Shown here: positions 29,896 through 40,067 of the stretch, piece after piece
Position numbering within the stretch: position 1 is the first letter of the stretch
How the letters are laid out: each line of letters begins with the position of its first letter
Origin: Sporisorium sorghi
Lineage: Eukaryota > Basidiomycota > Ustilaginomycetes > Ustilaginales > Ustilaginaceae
Assembly: GCA_023212695.1 (NCBI GenBank)
Contig: JALCCG010000079.1
Span: 1-64,000, forward strand
Length of the DNA stretch: 64,000 nucleotides
Reading direction: 5' to 3'
Notes under the pieces: generated by a model
Database searches by the model: none
Told to the model about the DNA's origin: nothing
The model's input: the letters and a program-made list of their open reading frames with translations, nothing else
Translations under genes and position numbers: made by a program

Positions 29896-31842
29896 ATGCA
29901 GTTCTTCACTCGCGCTGGCCTCTTGGCCACCGTGCTGGCTTACGTCCAGATCGCACATGCATTCACCGTCACCGTCACCCAGACCTCGTGTTCCACTATC
30001 ACTTTCAACCTCGCCGTCACACCAGCCGAGGCCGCCGCGGCTTCCAACATTGGTATCTTCCAGAGCACCGCTCTCACCAACGTCCTCGCCGAGGTCGGCT
30101 TCACCGGCGTCTATACCAACCCTCCCGTTGTCTCCAGCTATCTGTGGCTGGCAGGCTTCAACACTCCTCTCACCACCTCTGGCACCCAGTCGATGACCTT
30201 TGCCCTCATGGACGCAAACGACAACCCTCTCCCCGCCTTTGGTACCGTCACCTTGCCTCTCACCTTCCGATGTGGTTCCGTCATCTCCACTTCGGCTGCC
30301 GCCGCCAGCGCGCCCACCAGCACACCCAATGCCGGCAACTCTGGTTCCAACTCCAACCCGGGTTCCTCCAACTCGGGCTCTTCCAACACGGGCTCCTCCA
30401 ACTCTGGAAGCACTGGCTCCAGCACTGCCAACAACGACAGCGCCAGCTCTGGCTCTTCGTCGTCGACCGGTGCCATCGCCGGTGGTGTTGTGGGCGGTAT
30501 CGCTGCGCTCGCCATCGTCGGCCTCGCCCTCTTCTGCTTGAAGAAGAGGAAGAGGCAGCAGCGCGCACAGCAGAGCCGTCTCCGCAATGACGAGGCCGAC
30601 GAGGCCGCCTTCCGTGCTCCCAACAACAACGACTCGACCGCTTCCCTTGCCACGGCTCCCGAGACCGCCAACACGCCTATGATGCGCGACATCTCGACCA
30701 AGAACGTCTTTGCCGACCCCACCACTTCGGCTGTTTCTGGTGCGCCATCTGGTTCCTCGACCCTGTTCAGTGCCAACAACCAGGCTACCTCGAAGACCCC
30801 GTCCGGTTCCAAGATCGGTGCCGGTGCTGCTGCTGCGGGTGGTATCGGTGCTGCTGCCATTGCTGCTCGCAAGCAGTCGCGTGAACAGTCGCGCTCTCAC
30901 TCGCCTGCCTGCGCTTCAGACCTGAGCCCGTCATCCGAGTCGTTCAAGGACACGCCTTCCGCGCAATCACCTCCCCCCGTCCTTGCACTTCCCGCTGCTG
31001 TTGCTGCTGCCCCTGCTTCCTCAAAGCCCGCATCGCAGGACTCTGCGCCAGCCTCATATCCGAAAAAGAACACGTCAACCGCGCCTGACGCTGCTGGCGC
31101 TGTTGCTGGCACTGGCGCTGCTGCTGCCGTCGCCGCCGCCGCCAAGAAGTCATCTTCGGACGAGAAGGACAAGGATAGCAAGGCCAAGACCGGCAAGTGG
31201 GGCTTCAAACGCGCTTCTAAGGATACGGGCACTTCAAGCAAGCCTCCCTATCCACAGGCCGTTGCCGAGCTCGCTCCAGTGGCCGCTGCCAGCACCACAC
31301 CATCACCGCCTTCGACCAGCTCCAACGAGGTGCCCGCTTCGCCATCACGCTCGTTCAAGGTGATCCAGAAGCAGCCCTCGCCGATGCCTGCCGCCTCGGC
31401 GGCTGCTGGGCCCAGCAGTCCCACCACCTTCTCGCCTCGCTCGGGCTACGCAACCCCTGCCGGCTCGATTCGCGGCAACAACTACTCGCGCGCGCCTTCG
31501 GTGGCGTCCATGTCGGCTGGGTTCGCAGATGCACCTCCGCTGCCTTCGGGAGCTGCATCGGTATCGTCGGCACCCGCGGGTGAGTTCGGTGGCAACATGG
31601 CGGGTATTGGAGCCGGTCGATCGTACGCGGCGTCGTCGGGCAACTCGACCAAGTGGCACCAGCAGAGCTACAACATCATGCCCAACTTTAGCCACCGTGC
31701 ACTGGCACGCTCGACGCAGCTCGACGAGGACCTCATCTTTGGCAACCTGGGCATGGGTCTTACGCCACCGCCTGGACCGGCTGGCAACGGCAGCGAGTCG
31801 GGCAGCTCCAAGAGCCGTACTGATCCGTTTGGCGATCGTTGA
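29896..31842 (+). CDS. Secreted-domain single-pass membrane protein with long cytoplasmic tail
   Basis: 648 residues, single exon. A good signal peptide covers residues 1-22 (basic start, LLATVLAYVQI core, AHA cleavage motif). The compact ectodomain of about 115 residues has two cysteines (TSCSTITF and FRCGS), then a Ser/Gly/Asn-rich stalk with NSGSSNTGSSN-type repeats. The membrane segment lies at about 192-216 (AIAGGVVGGIAALAIVGLALFCL), followed by KKRKRQQR. The tail is 430 residues of Ser/Pro/Ala low complexity, ending near a more ordered segment (HRALARSTQLDEDLIFGNLGM). Architecture matches fungal cell-wall stress-sensor-like proteins (Mid2/Wsc style) without a WSC domain. The function is inferred from layout only. 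It shares the layout, not obvious sequence, with the gene at 24.7 kb. Confidence 0.8.
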   Translation: MQFFTRAGLLATVLAYVQIAHAFTVTVTQTSCSTITFNLAVTPAEAAAASNIGIFQSTALTNVLAEVGFTGVYTNPPVVSSYLWLAGFNTPLTTSGTQSMTFALMDANDNPLPAFGTVTLPLTFRCGSVISTSAAAASAPTSTPNAGNSGSNSNPGSSNSGSSNTGSSNSGSTGSSTANNDSASSGSSSSTGAIAGGVVGGIAALAIVGLALFCLKKRKRQQRAQQSRLRNDEADEAAFRAPNNNDSTASLATAPETANTPMMRDISTKNVFADPTTSAVSGAPSGSSTLFSANNQATSKTPSGSKIGAGAAAAGGIGAAAIAARKQSREQSRSHSPACASDLSPSSESFKDTPSAQSPPPVLALPAAVAAAPASSKPASQDSAPASYPKKNTSTAPDAAGAVAGTGAAAAVAAAAKKSSSDEKDKDSKAKTGKWGFKRASKDTGTSSKPPYPQAVAELAPVAAASTTPSPPSTSSNEVPASPSRSFKVIQKQPSPMPAASAAAGPSSPTTFSPRSGYATPAGSIRGNNYSRAPSVASMSAGFADAPPLPSGAASVSSAPAGEFGGNMAGIGAGRSYAASSGNSTKWHQQSYNIMPNFSHRALARSTQLDEDLIFGNLGMGLTPPPGPAGNGSESGSSKSRTDPFGDR

Positions 31843-32150
31843 ACAATGAGGTTCTTTGCCATCCTCCCTACCAAAAAGGTGCTCGGCGCATGCATTTTTT
31901 TTTTTTTTTTTTTTTTTTTCCTTCGTCTATTCGTCTTTCTTGTCGCCATCTCTTTGACTCAGAACAATCACTACTGTCTTTCTTTCGTTCGTCTTGCTCT
32001 TTTTTTTTCTTTTTTTTTTTTCTTTTTTCTTTCGCTCACTCTGTCGTTTGTTTCACATGTCTGCTGCGCTCTTCGATGGTCGAATCTCATCACAGTCATT
32101 TGGGTTTTGTCCGCGCGCATGCTTTGCGTTTGATTTGCATTGCTGTGAAT
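31843..32150. other. Convergent 3' region with poly-T
   Basis: 308 bases, with T runs at about 31895-31919 and 32001-32030. No gene was seen. Confidence 0.6.
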
Positions 32151-33479
32151 CTAAACCGAGTGCGAGAGCCGCAGGAACGATGCCAGATTAGGGTCTATCG
32201 CCGGGTTGTGGTTTGCCACGGACAGCAATTCGTGCGCCTCGAGGTTGGCGGGGTACTCCTCGTTGCCCGCGGTCTTGACGAGTCTTCGGTCGCGCTTGAG
32301 GCGGGCGATGCGGGCAGTGGCAGTCTCCAAGTGCTCCGACTGATGCGCCAGCGTCTTGGAAAGCTGGACGATGTGCTCCGCTTCAGGCAAGAGCATATGT
32401 TCAAGCGTTGAGATGTCGGCGTTCATGCCGAGCTGCATGGGGTCGACTTGTTGGGTGGACTCGGTGCGGAGGAGGGCGGCGCCTTCGTCCTCGATGCGCC
32501 ATGCGAGCATGCTGCTTGCGAGGTCGCGTCTTGCCGCCGCGGTAGTATTACCGGGGGGTAGGCGGGCGAGTGGGGGTACGAGGCCGGATTCGAGCTTTGC
32601 GTCGATGCGGTTCAACGCGCGCGTCAAGCTGTCTGCGACGAGCGAGCGGATGTTCTTGGGCATCGAGTTGAGCAGCGGGATGGCGGTGCGCCAGATGAGG
32701 CCGCTTTCGGAGGTGACGCATTCGCGCTCTTCGACGCTGAGTCGGCGCCATTTGCGCTGGCGTTCTTTTTCGCTGGGCCAGCGGTTGCGTTTGCGGGTGC
32801 GCGTGCGGGTTTCGTCCGAGGACGAGGGAGCTGACTGCTCGTCGTCGGATTGCGAGGGGTCGGTTTCGGATGCGGAGGTGGCCGAATCGTCATCTTCAAG
32901 GAGCGAGACGTCCGAGCCGGAGTCCGGGTCGAGCTCCGGATCAGGGCGAGTGTGACGCGCAGCTGCTGTTTGGGAGGGTCGGCTCTTGGGCAGCCCCAGC
33001 GCCGCTTGCTTGGCCTTGCCGCCGCCACTCGCAGGTCGACCGCGCCGCTGCGCACTCGACACTGACGCGTCATCAGCAGCCTTCCTCTTCGCCCCTCCAG
33101 CCCTCCGCCCCGACTGGTCCGAAAACGACACGCTGTTCGGCGGCGACGCCAGCGTCCGACTCCCCGGCGTCGACAGGATCGACTTCGGCCGCCCCCTCGC
33201 TCGCGGCGCAGCAGACGCAGAGGCATACGACGTCGACGCGCCGCTCGTATCCGCTGACGTGAGCGCGCGCATCGCCGGCGTCGTCAGCGCGGTTTTCGAG
33301 GATGGCCGACCGCGCTTTTTTGATGCAGCTGGCGTGGATGAAGCTAGGGTTGAGGCGATCGAGTAGTCCGCGGGCATATTTCTGCGCCGTGCGGGTGTGG
33401 GTGCGCCGACGGTGGAGCTGAGCGAGACGTTGCCCGCTCGAGACGATGATTCAGCGGGCCTGGACTTTCGTGGCGGCAT
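32151..33479 (-). CDS. Probable inner-kinetochore subunit CENP-Q-like, AT-hook-rich N-terminus
   Basis: 442 residues from the ATG at 33479; upstream in-frame sequence also opens but looks like leader. The N-terminal 240 residues are basic and disordered with several AT-hook-like cores (KKRGRPSS, RARGRPKS, QRRGRPAS), then an acidic patch (SDVSLLEDDDS). The C-terminal 200 residues are ordered: WRRLSVEERECVTS, an alpha-helical part with LLNSMPKNIRSLVADSLT, and a coiled coil (HIVQLSKTLAHQSEHLETATARIARLKRD). This arrangement fits the Okp1/Fta7/CENP-Q family, a COMA-complex component that bridges centromeric nucleosomes and the outer kinetochore. The assignment is by architecture and by the divergent neighbour. 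An alternative is another AT-hook chromatin protein. Confidence 0.6.
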   Translation of the reverse strand: MPPRKSRPAESSSRAGNVSLSSTVGAPTPARRRNMPADYSIASTLASSTPAASKKRGRPSSKTALTTPAMRALTSADTSGASTSYASASAAPRARGRPKSILSTPGSRTLASPPNSVSFSDQSGRRAGGAKRKAADDASVSSAQRRGRPASGGGKAKQAALGLPKSRPSQTAAARHTRPDPELDPDSGSDVSLLEDDDSATSASETDPSQSDDEQSAPSSSDETRTRTRKRNRWPSEKERQRKWRRLSVEERECVTSESGLIWRTAIPLLNSMPKNIRSLVADSLTRALNRIDAKLESGLVPPLARLPPGNTTAAARRDLASSMLAWRIEDEGAALLRTESTQQVDPMQLGMNADISTLEHMLLPEAEHIVQLSKTLAHQSEHLETATARIARLKRDRRLVKTAGNEEYPANLEAHELLSVANHNPAIDPNLASFLRLSHSV

Positions 33480-33835
33480 TGTGATAAAGGGAGAAGGGAG
33501 TGGGTGATGGTTGTGAGAATGGGTGATGTTGATGGAGAAAAGCGCGATTTTGGACAGAAATAAAGTTGTGATTTCTGAAAAGGCGGTGAATGCAGGGGTG
33601 CAGAAGCAAGCAGAAGCAGCGGCTGAGCAGAGGAAGAGAGGAACGCGTCGAGGAAAAAGGCGAGACGCGTCTTGCTCAGCTCTCCCTCTCTCCACTTTGG
33701 CTCGCTTTTTTGACTCAACACTCGATTCATCGACACCACCACCATCACAACAATCATCATCACCGTCAAAGCGCCCCACCCATGGATCACACTGTCACCC
33801 TCTAGAATACTCACATCCGCAAACCTGGACCAAAC
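33480..33835. promoter_or_regulatory. Bidirectional promoter of the putative kinetochore pair
   Basis: 356 bases separate the two divergent ATGs. CAT/ATC-rich sequence around 33735-33770. No other gene fits here. Shared regulation is inferred. Confidence 0.5.
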
Positions 33836-35368
33836 ATGAGCAGCAGGCCATCAAGCTCCCGCGGTGGAGGTGCCGCCAACAATGGCAGCGCCGCTTCCAG
33901 GGCTACCACCTCAACCAATCGATTCGCCGACCGCCGACAGGAGCGCATGCGTGGTGCCGGTACAGCTGTAGCCATCCAGCGTGATTTCCAGTTCAAGCTG
34001 CCGCCCAAAAGAGCCGGAGCCGCATCCACAGCCGCAACGGGACCAGATGCATCTACTTCCGCCGACTCGTCCTTGGGCAAGCGCAAACCGGGCCGACCTC
34101 GAGGATCGGGTGCCAAGCAAAGAGCGGCGGCGGAAGAAGCATCCTTTGACGCCGGTTCCGACTTGAACGCCTTCTCGCCGCCACCGATGCATGACGAGCT
34201 GCCGTACTCGCCGCACACGGATGCATCGGGAAGCATGGGTGTCGGGCGTCGCATGGCCAGGCCGAGGACGTCGGCTCCCATCAGCAGCACACCTGCTCCG
34301 TCGCGTATCGTCAAACAGGGTCAGCAGCGTGCAGCGTCGCCAAGTAGAGCTGAGGACGACGACGAGGAGGAGGAAGAGCTGGGCAGTCAGATCGGCGACG
34401 AGTATTCGGGGTCTAGCGCTGACGCCAGCGCGGGAGGTAGCGCGGGCGGCGCAGCTGGGCTGATGGATGTCTCGCCGCCTGGTTGGGATGGCGGATTGGA
34501 CGATGGGATGGACGAGTCGCTGCCGATGATCCCGTCGCCTGCTGCGTCGTCGTCTCACGTCGATTCGTCGGTGCGCAGGATGCGGCCTAGTGTGGGAGGT
34601 GTCAGCGCGTCTCGGCTCAGCATCGCATCCAACGCAGATTCGCCGGCTGCGCGCGCGGCTCAGCGCAATCTCGACGCTCGACAACGTCGCCGGCAGGGCA
34701 GCCCGGGTACGGAACGCATCGCCAAGCAAGCACCACCCACCGCGGCCAAAGCGCGTGGTGGACGAGCAGCGCCCAAATCCGCAGCGATCCCGCTCTCGCG
34801 CGCCCTCTTCCAAGCACCCTCCGAGCTGGACGGCGACGAGACCGCCATGGACCGCACCCTACTCGAGCGCCAACGGCGGCCAGCCTCCACCTCCGCCGCG
34901 CCCTCTTCCCGCGAAACGCAGAAACGGCTCAAACGCGCGCTCTCGCTCGTCTTCGCCGACGACCCCGACACCTCCCGCAAACGCAAATCAGCTAAATACC
35001 TCAACGACGTGGACATCATCTGGTCGATTGTCGACGACGAGCTGCGCAGCGCCATCGAGGAGCAGCCTGCCAAGGCGCCGTTCCTGGCGCTCAAGGCGTT
35101 GCGCAAGTCGGTCCGGGCGAATTTTTTGAATTTGAGCGAAAAGACCGATACGCGCACGACGTTGATTACGCAGCTGGTGAGAGCGAGCAAGCAGAAGCGG
35201 GAGTTGAGGAAGGAGGTGTTTGCGAAGAGGGGCGAGCTGGCGAAGGTGAGCACCGAGGCGGGGGAGCGGGAGAGGGAGTTGAGGGACTGGAAGAAAGAGG
35301 TCGCGCAGGTGAGGAGGTGTAATGCGTTTTTGGGCGGGTTGAGGGAGAGCGCTGCGGCGTGGGCCTGA
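33836..35368 (+). CDS. Probable inner-kinetochore subunit CENP-U/Ame1-like
   Basis: 510 residues, single exon. Residues 1-350 are disordered. They are Arg/Ser/Ala rich with an AT-hook-like KRKPGRPRGSG near residue 85, an acidic segment (DDDEEEEELG) and an Asp/Ser-rich motif (GMDESLPMIPS). The last 160 residues are helical and start with RLKRALSLVFADDPDTSRKR. A conserved-looking stretch LNDVDIIWSIVDDELRSAI follows, then coiled coil (ELRKEVFAKRGELAKVSTEA). This order, with a disordered chromatin-facing head and C-terminal coiled coil, matches Ame1/Mis17/CENP-U, the obligate heterodimer partner of CENP-Q. The assignment is inferential and depends partly on its neighbour. Confidence 0.55.
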   Translation: MSSRPSSSRGGGAANNGSAASRATTSTNRFADRRQERMRGAGTAVAIQRDFQFKLPPKRAGAASTAATGPDASTSADSSLGKRKPGRPRGSGAKQRAAAEEASFDAGSDLNAFSPPPMHDELPYSPHTDASGSMGVGRRMARPRTSAPISSTPAPSRIVKQGQQRAASPSRAEDDDEEEEELGSQIGDEYSGSSADASAGGSAGGAAGLMDVSPPGWDGGLDDGMDESLPMIPSPAASSSHVDSSVRRMRPSVGGVSASRLSIASNADSPAARAAQRNLDARQRRRQGSPGTERIAKQAPPTAAKARGGRAAPKSAAIPLSRALFQAPSELDGDETAMDRTLLERQRRPASTSAAPSSRETQKRLKRALSLVFADDPDTSRKRKSAKYLNDVDIIWSIVDDELRSAIEEQPAKAPFLALKALRKSVRANFLNLSEKTDTRTTLITQLVRASKQKRELRKEVFAKRGELAKVSTEAGERERELRDWKKEVAQVRRCNAFLGGLRESAAAWA

Positions 35369-35573
35369 ATCAACTTTTGGGAATGTGAATGCATCGCTAC
35401 CCGTTCATTCGGAAGCACAGTGTGTCGATGGGGTTCAGTGATGCGAGCACAGCGTGGGCACGAGCGAGCAATTGCATGGTGGAAAGCTGGATTCTGTTTT
35501 GTTATTTCGTCATCAGATCACATCTGAGCTTGTGAGAAGGATCACCTGCTCATCATCGCGCGCTTCTCCCGGA

Positions 35574-37461
35574 TCAGTTCTCGCGCTTGATAATGATAGC
35601 CGAAGCGCCACCGCCGCCGTTGCACACGCCCGCACAGCCGTACTGGCCGGGCTTGAGCGCATGAGCCAGCGTCACGACGATCCTAGCTCCCGAGCTGCCG
35701 ATCGGGTGACCCAACGAAACGCCGCCGCCCAACACGTTCACCTTGCTCGCATCGAGCCCCAGAATCTTGTTGTTAGCCAGCGCGACGGCCGAGAAGGCCT
35801 CGTTGATCTCCCAGAGCGCGATATCGTCCTTGCCCAACCCAGCGCGCTCGAGCGCCTTCGGAATAGCGAACGCCGGTGCGATAGGAAAATCAATCGGCGC
35901 ACACGCAGCATCCGCAAAAGCCACAATCCTCGCCAGCGGCTTCGCACCCAGCTTGTCCACCTCCGCACCCGACGCCAGCACCACCGCACTAGCCCCGTCG
36001 TTCAGCGTCGACGCGTTCGCTGCCGTAATCGTGCCCGCCTTGTCAAACACAGGTCGCAGCGTCGGGATCTTCTCCAACTTCACGTTCTTGTACTCCTCAT
36101 CCTCGTTCACAACCACGTCCCCCTTCTTGTCGCTAATCGTCACGGGCGCAATCTCGGAAGCGAAAGCACCGGATTTCCACGCGGCAGCGGAACGGCGGTA
36201 CGACTCGATGGCAAACGCATCCTGCTCCTCGCGCGTGATCGAGTGCGTCTTGGCCGTGTTCTCCGCACAGTTGCCCATGGCCACTTGGTTGTACACGTCG
36301 AACAGGCCGTCTTTGACAATGGCGTCCGTGGCTTGCATGTGGCCGTACGTGTTGCCGCGGGGCAGGTAGTAGCTGTTCGCGTTCAAAAGGGTAGAGAGCG
36401 GGGGTTAGAAAATTGGTGTCGCGCAAGTGTCTTGTGTCAAACATGCTTGGGGATCGCCTCGAACGGCTCCAGACTGCCGGGCTGCTTCCCGGACAAATGC
36501 AGCCGCAGCAGGAAGGGGCAGTGAACCGGCGTCGATGTCGACAGCTCCACGGCGGTGCATTCGTTGTGCGGCTAGCATGCGGTTACTGCTCTCCTGGACA
36601 GGTCGACGGGATTCGGGCCAAGTGGGGAAAGCAGCCAGGGGTCCGTCCGGCTGAACGTGTTCGGAAAATGTTAGGCCGTCGTCCTAGAGTTGGCCCGAGA
36701 CGGCAAAATCTCGCGCGAGCTGTGCCGGTCGCAACATATTCCCGAGCAGAAGCGTTTTCCGCTGACCCGAAAGCGCGAAGAAAGAGCGCACTGCCGCAAG
36801 AAGTGACGGCAAAGCTGCCTCTCGTTCCTCGCGCCAACGCAACCCTTTTGGGCCCAAAGCCAATCCAAGCCGCCATGCCATCGCAGCCATCCCGCCACTC
36901 TCGCCACCACGATGAGAATGAAATACTTACGGAGCGTTGGACATACTCTCCATGCCACCAGCCACCATAACGCCACGCTGGCCCAAGGCGATGTTCTGCG
37001 CAGCGAGCGAAATAGCCTTCATACCCGAGGCGCACACCTTGTTGATCGTCGTGGCCTCGGTGGTATCCGGGCAACCGGCTTTCAGCGCAACCTGGCGGGC
37101 GGGGGCCTGGCCGACGTTGCCCTGCAGCACGTTGCCCATGTACACCTCTTCGATCTGGCTCGGCTTGAGCCCGGCGCGCTCGACGGCGGCCTTGACGGCG
37201 ACGACGCCGAGCTCGGGCGCGGTGGCTTTCTTGAGCACACCGTTGAACGAGCCGATGGGCGTGCGTGCGGCCGAGAGGATGAAGACGTCGTTGATCTGCG
37301 ACTGCGATGCAGAGCGAGTGTCAGCAATGGCTCCCTCGGCTGTGTAAGGGCGCTACCGTGGGGCCAGCAGCGACAAGGACAACGACGAGGATGAGGGGAC
37401 TTACCATGATTCTAGCGGTCTGTGAGAGTCGTGCGACGGCGCTTGCGTGGAATGCTGGCAT
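35574..37461 (-). CDS. ERG10: Acetyl-CoA C-acetyltransferase (thiolase)
   Basis: Three exons: 37405-37461, 36931-37301 and 35574-36372, giving 408 residues. Introns are 103 and 558 bases, with GTAAGT donors. It condenses two acetyl-CoA to acetoacetyl-CoA, the first step towards mevalonate, or the reverse in ketone/fatty-acid breakdown. Motifs are [16 protein letters not shown], the acyl-enzyme Cys in [26 protein letters not shown] formed across the second splice, NEAFSAVA with [11 protein letters not shown] (catalytic His) and the final [10 protein letters not shown] with the proton-donor Cys. The first exon encodes a 19-residue Arg/Ala/Ser leader, so a mitochondrial ACAT1-type enzyme is possible; the symbol follows the yeast name. 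Two CAG acceptors six bases apart precede exon 2, adding or removing Ser-Gln. Confidence 0.92.
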
Positions 37462-38042
37462 TGGAGAAGGGAGTAGAGAAGAAAGCTGCTGCCGAGTCGA
37501 GCTGAGCGAATAGACCAAGAGTGTTGGGTTGGAGGAAAGGTGGGGGAAAGCAACGAACCAACCAAAATCGATTTCCCGACTATCGATCTGCGCTCTGCGT
37601 CTGTGTCGGCTGCTGCTCAGAGAAGAACGTACGACTTTTGGGATGGCACACACGCAACGCACGCAACGCACGCGCCTTCGCAGACGCAAAGCAAGTCACC
37701 CCATTTTTGCCTTTTGCCAGGTCGAGCTGCGTGTGTGATGTGCCGCTGCCGAAATCCAACCTGTGAACCGAGGCGCGTCTTCGATTCTTTTATTATTTAT
37801 TATTTTTATTTTTTGCTAAGATGTGAGATCGCTGCTCACCCACTCTCACCTTTGATCGCTGCCCCTCGAGCTGCACAGCGAGCATCGCATCGCAACCTCG
37901 AAAGCAGCACAGCACACACGACGATGACGGGGTATACGCTTCAGAGAAGAACAGACGAGAATAAAAGTACATTAGAGGATAAAAACCTCGACCACTAGGG
38001 CGAGAGTTGCGAAGTGACACAAATACATGGTTTGCCGCTCTT
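37462..38042. other. Intergenic upstream of thiolase
   Basis: 581 bases holding the thiolase promoter and the 3' flank of the zinc-finger gene. A short ACGCA-type tandem lies near 37650, and an AT-rich patch at about 37788-37820. No gene was seen. Confidence 0.5.
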
Positions 38043-40067
38043 TCACTTGGCAATCTGAGCCTTGTTGCCGCCGGACGAAGAGCTCGTCGAGCTGGCATGC
38101 ATGCTCGAAGGACCCGTCGAGGCGTACAGCGAGATGGCCGAGAACGGGAAGTTGCGTCGCTCGCCTCCCGCTCCTGCTGTTGCGCCACCTCCGCCGTGCG
38201 CCATCTGACGTTGATGAGGCGCAGCGCCACCGTGACCCTGCACACCGGGCGAGGGCGATTGCGCCTCCACGCGAGCCTGCAACTGCTTTGCCACCGCCTG
38301 CACCTCCTTCGACAAGCTGCTGCTCAAATGCCTGCTCCCTCCTTGCTGCTTTGCCGCCACACCTGCTCCTCCAGCTGCCGAGGGCGATCCTCTCGACACC
38401 GTGCCCCCAGCACCGTACGACGGAGAAAAAGCAGCCGTAGACCTGCCAAGCGCTCCACCGACCGGCGTGCCACTACCACCGCCAAGCATACCCTGCGAAG
38501 TGCTCGGCCGCGGCGACACCGACGACGTTGCATACGGCGTGCCCCTCGGCGACCTCGACGTGCGCCCGAACGGACGCTCCCTGTCATCGCACTGATGACG
38601 ATGGCACGCATCTCGACGCACAAACGACCTGCCGCAGTTGCCGCACCGGAACTTCTTGCCCGGCGTGCCCAGCCCCAGCGACACCAGCCCGCCCGTATCG
38701 CCACCGACCACCTCTTCAGGGTCACCGTGGATGCCTGGTTCCGCCTCGTTCTCGTGGATGCTCGCGACGTGGCGCTGCAGATCGTGCTTGCGGCTGAACG
38801 AGCGGCCGCCCTCGGACTTGCAGCTGGGATACGGACACGCGAAGGGCTTGGCGCGGTTCGGATCCGGATCGTGCGTGGACATGTGCGTGTTCAGGTTGTA
38901 CGCGCGCGCAAATGCCTTGTCGCACTTGGGACACGGGAAGCGCTTCACCGGTCCCGAGCGGGGCCGAGCAGCAGGCGAAGCCGACGACGCCAGCCGGGAT
39001 GGGCCGGCAACGTTTTGCGTATCCGCGCCAGAGTTGAGCACAGCTCCTTGCTCCCTGGCTGCAGCCCTTGCCAGCTCCTGCGAAGCTCGTGCCGCCGCCG
39101 CAGCCGCCGCCGCCGCCGCCGCCTGCTGAATCGCCTTTTGTGCAGCCTCGCCGTGCTCGTCGCCCAGACGTTTGATGGCTGCGGCCAAGGCACGCTGGTC
39201 TTCGCTCGTTCCACCGAGCAAGTCGGCGTCCGCCTCGATTCCAATCGCTTTGGCAGCCGCAGCCAGGTCAGCACCCGAGAACGGCTCTGGCTTGGAAGGT
39301 TGTGCGGTGGCGGGTGTCGTGTCTGCAACATCGATGTCGGCGATGAGCGCATCCGCCGCTCTCTCCTCCTCCTCCCTGGTCATGAGAGGAGCGGAGTCTG
39401 CTTCCTTCTTGACAGGAGTCGCGGCGTCCGTGGCCGACGTGGTTGCAAGGACTGCCTCCTTGAGCGCTCGGTCGTGGTCCTGTGGGAACTGATACTGCGC
39501 AAACGTGTTCTGAAAGCTCGTCCCGAGCGGAACCGGCGCGTCGATCGATGCATCCGAAATCAATGGTGCAGGTACACTGCTTCCTTCCGATGGTGCCGGA
39601 ACGATTCCTGCCGATTGCAATGTTGAGTTTTCAGTTGCGTCGATGGTGGCCAGCGCAGTGTTCTGAGTGCTAATCGGGGTCGGTGCTGCTGCTGTTGGAA
39701 CGGATACCGCAGGCGCCAATGCAAGGCTTTGTGTCATGGACGGCTGATTGTTGGCGCTATTGGCGACCACGGAGCTCGAGGTGGACTGGATCAGCGCTTC
39801 CACCTGCGCCTGTATGGATTGGGCATCGAGCATACTGCCGGTCGACGCATCGACATTGGTCGGTGTAATGGACGCTGCAGCTGGAGCTACCAAGGGCGGA
39901 TTGCTGCTGATTGCAGCAGAAATGTCGGGCAAAGGCGCGAGATTGGTGGCAGCTACAGCAGCAGCTGCAGCAGCATCGGTCGGGTTCACGCCAAGCGGCA
40001 CCGACTGAGCTTGGTGTCCGGTCGCACCGAACGGCGCGGCGGGAAGCGCATGATGATGTGCGATCAA
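38043..40067 (-). CDS. C2H2 zinc-finger transcription factor (Crz1-like), start uncertain
   Basis: Three fingers lie at about residues 378-495. Finger 1, CPKCDKAFARAYNLNTHMSTH, is canonical. Finger 2 (CPYPSC to HVASIH) has a wider spacing and SFSRKHDLQRH. Finger 3 (CGNCGRSFVRRDACHRHQC) ends in a variant His/Cys pair. FARAYNLNTH followed by FSRKHDLQRH resembles calcineurin-responsive Crz1 proteins. The rest is Ala/Ser/Pro/Gln rich with poly-Ala (about 315-325), typical of activator regions. The in-frame sequence has no ATG at its 5' end. The frame is open up to a good acceptor (CTACAACAG, exon from 40259), and the first internal ATG is at 39833. A short upstream coding exon is likely but I could not place it. 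Confidence 0.75.
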   Translation of the reverse strand: MIAHHHALPAAPFGATGHQAQSVPLGVNPTDAAAAAAVAATNLAPLPDISAAISSNPPLVAPAAASITPTNVDASTGSMLDAQSIQAQVEALIQSTSSSVVANSANNQPSMTQSLALAPAVSVPTAAAPTPISTQNTALATIDATENSTLQSAGIVPAPSEGSSVPAPLISDASIDAPVPLGTSFQNTFAQYQFPQDHDRALKEAVLATTSATDAATPVKKEADSAPLMTREEEERAADALIADIDVADTTPATAQPSKPEPFSGADLAAAAKAIGIEADADLLGGTSEDQRALAAAIKRLGDEHGEAAQKAIQQAAAAAAAAAAARASQELARAAAREQGAVLNSGADTQNVAGPSRLASSASPAARPRSGPVKRFPCPKCDKAFARAYNLNTHMSTHDPDPNRAKPFACPYPSCKSEGGRSFSRKHDLQRHVASIHENEAEPGIHGDPEEVVGGDTGGLVSLGLGTPGKKFRCGNCGRSFVRRDACHRHQCDDRERPFGRTSRSPRGTPYATSSVSPRPSTSQGMLGGGSGTPVGGALGRSTAAFSPSYGAGGTVSRGSPSAAGGAGVAAKQQGGSRHLSSSLSKEVQAVAKQLQARVEAQSPSPGVQGHGGAAPHQRQMAHGGGGATAGAGGERRNFPFSAISLYASTGPSSMHASSTSSSSGGNKAQIAK

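Noticed and set aside
38007..39626. 539-codon plus-strand frame
   Set aside because: Antisense to the zinc-finger gene and almost entirely Arg/Ser/Ala.
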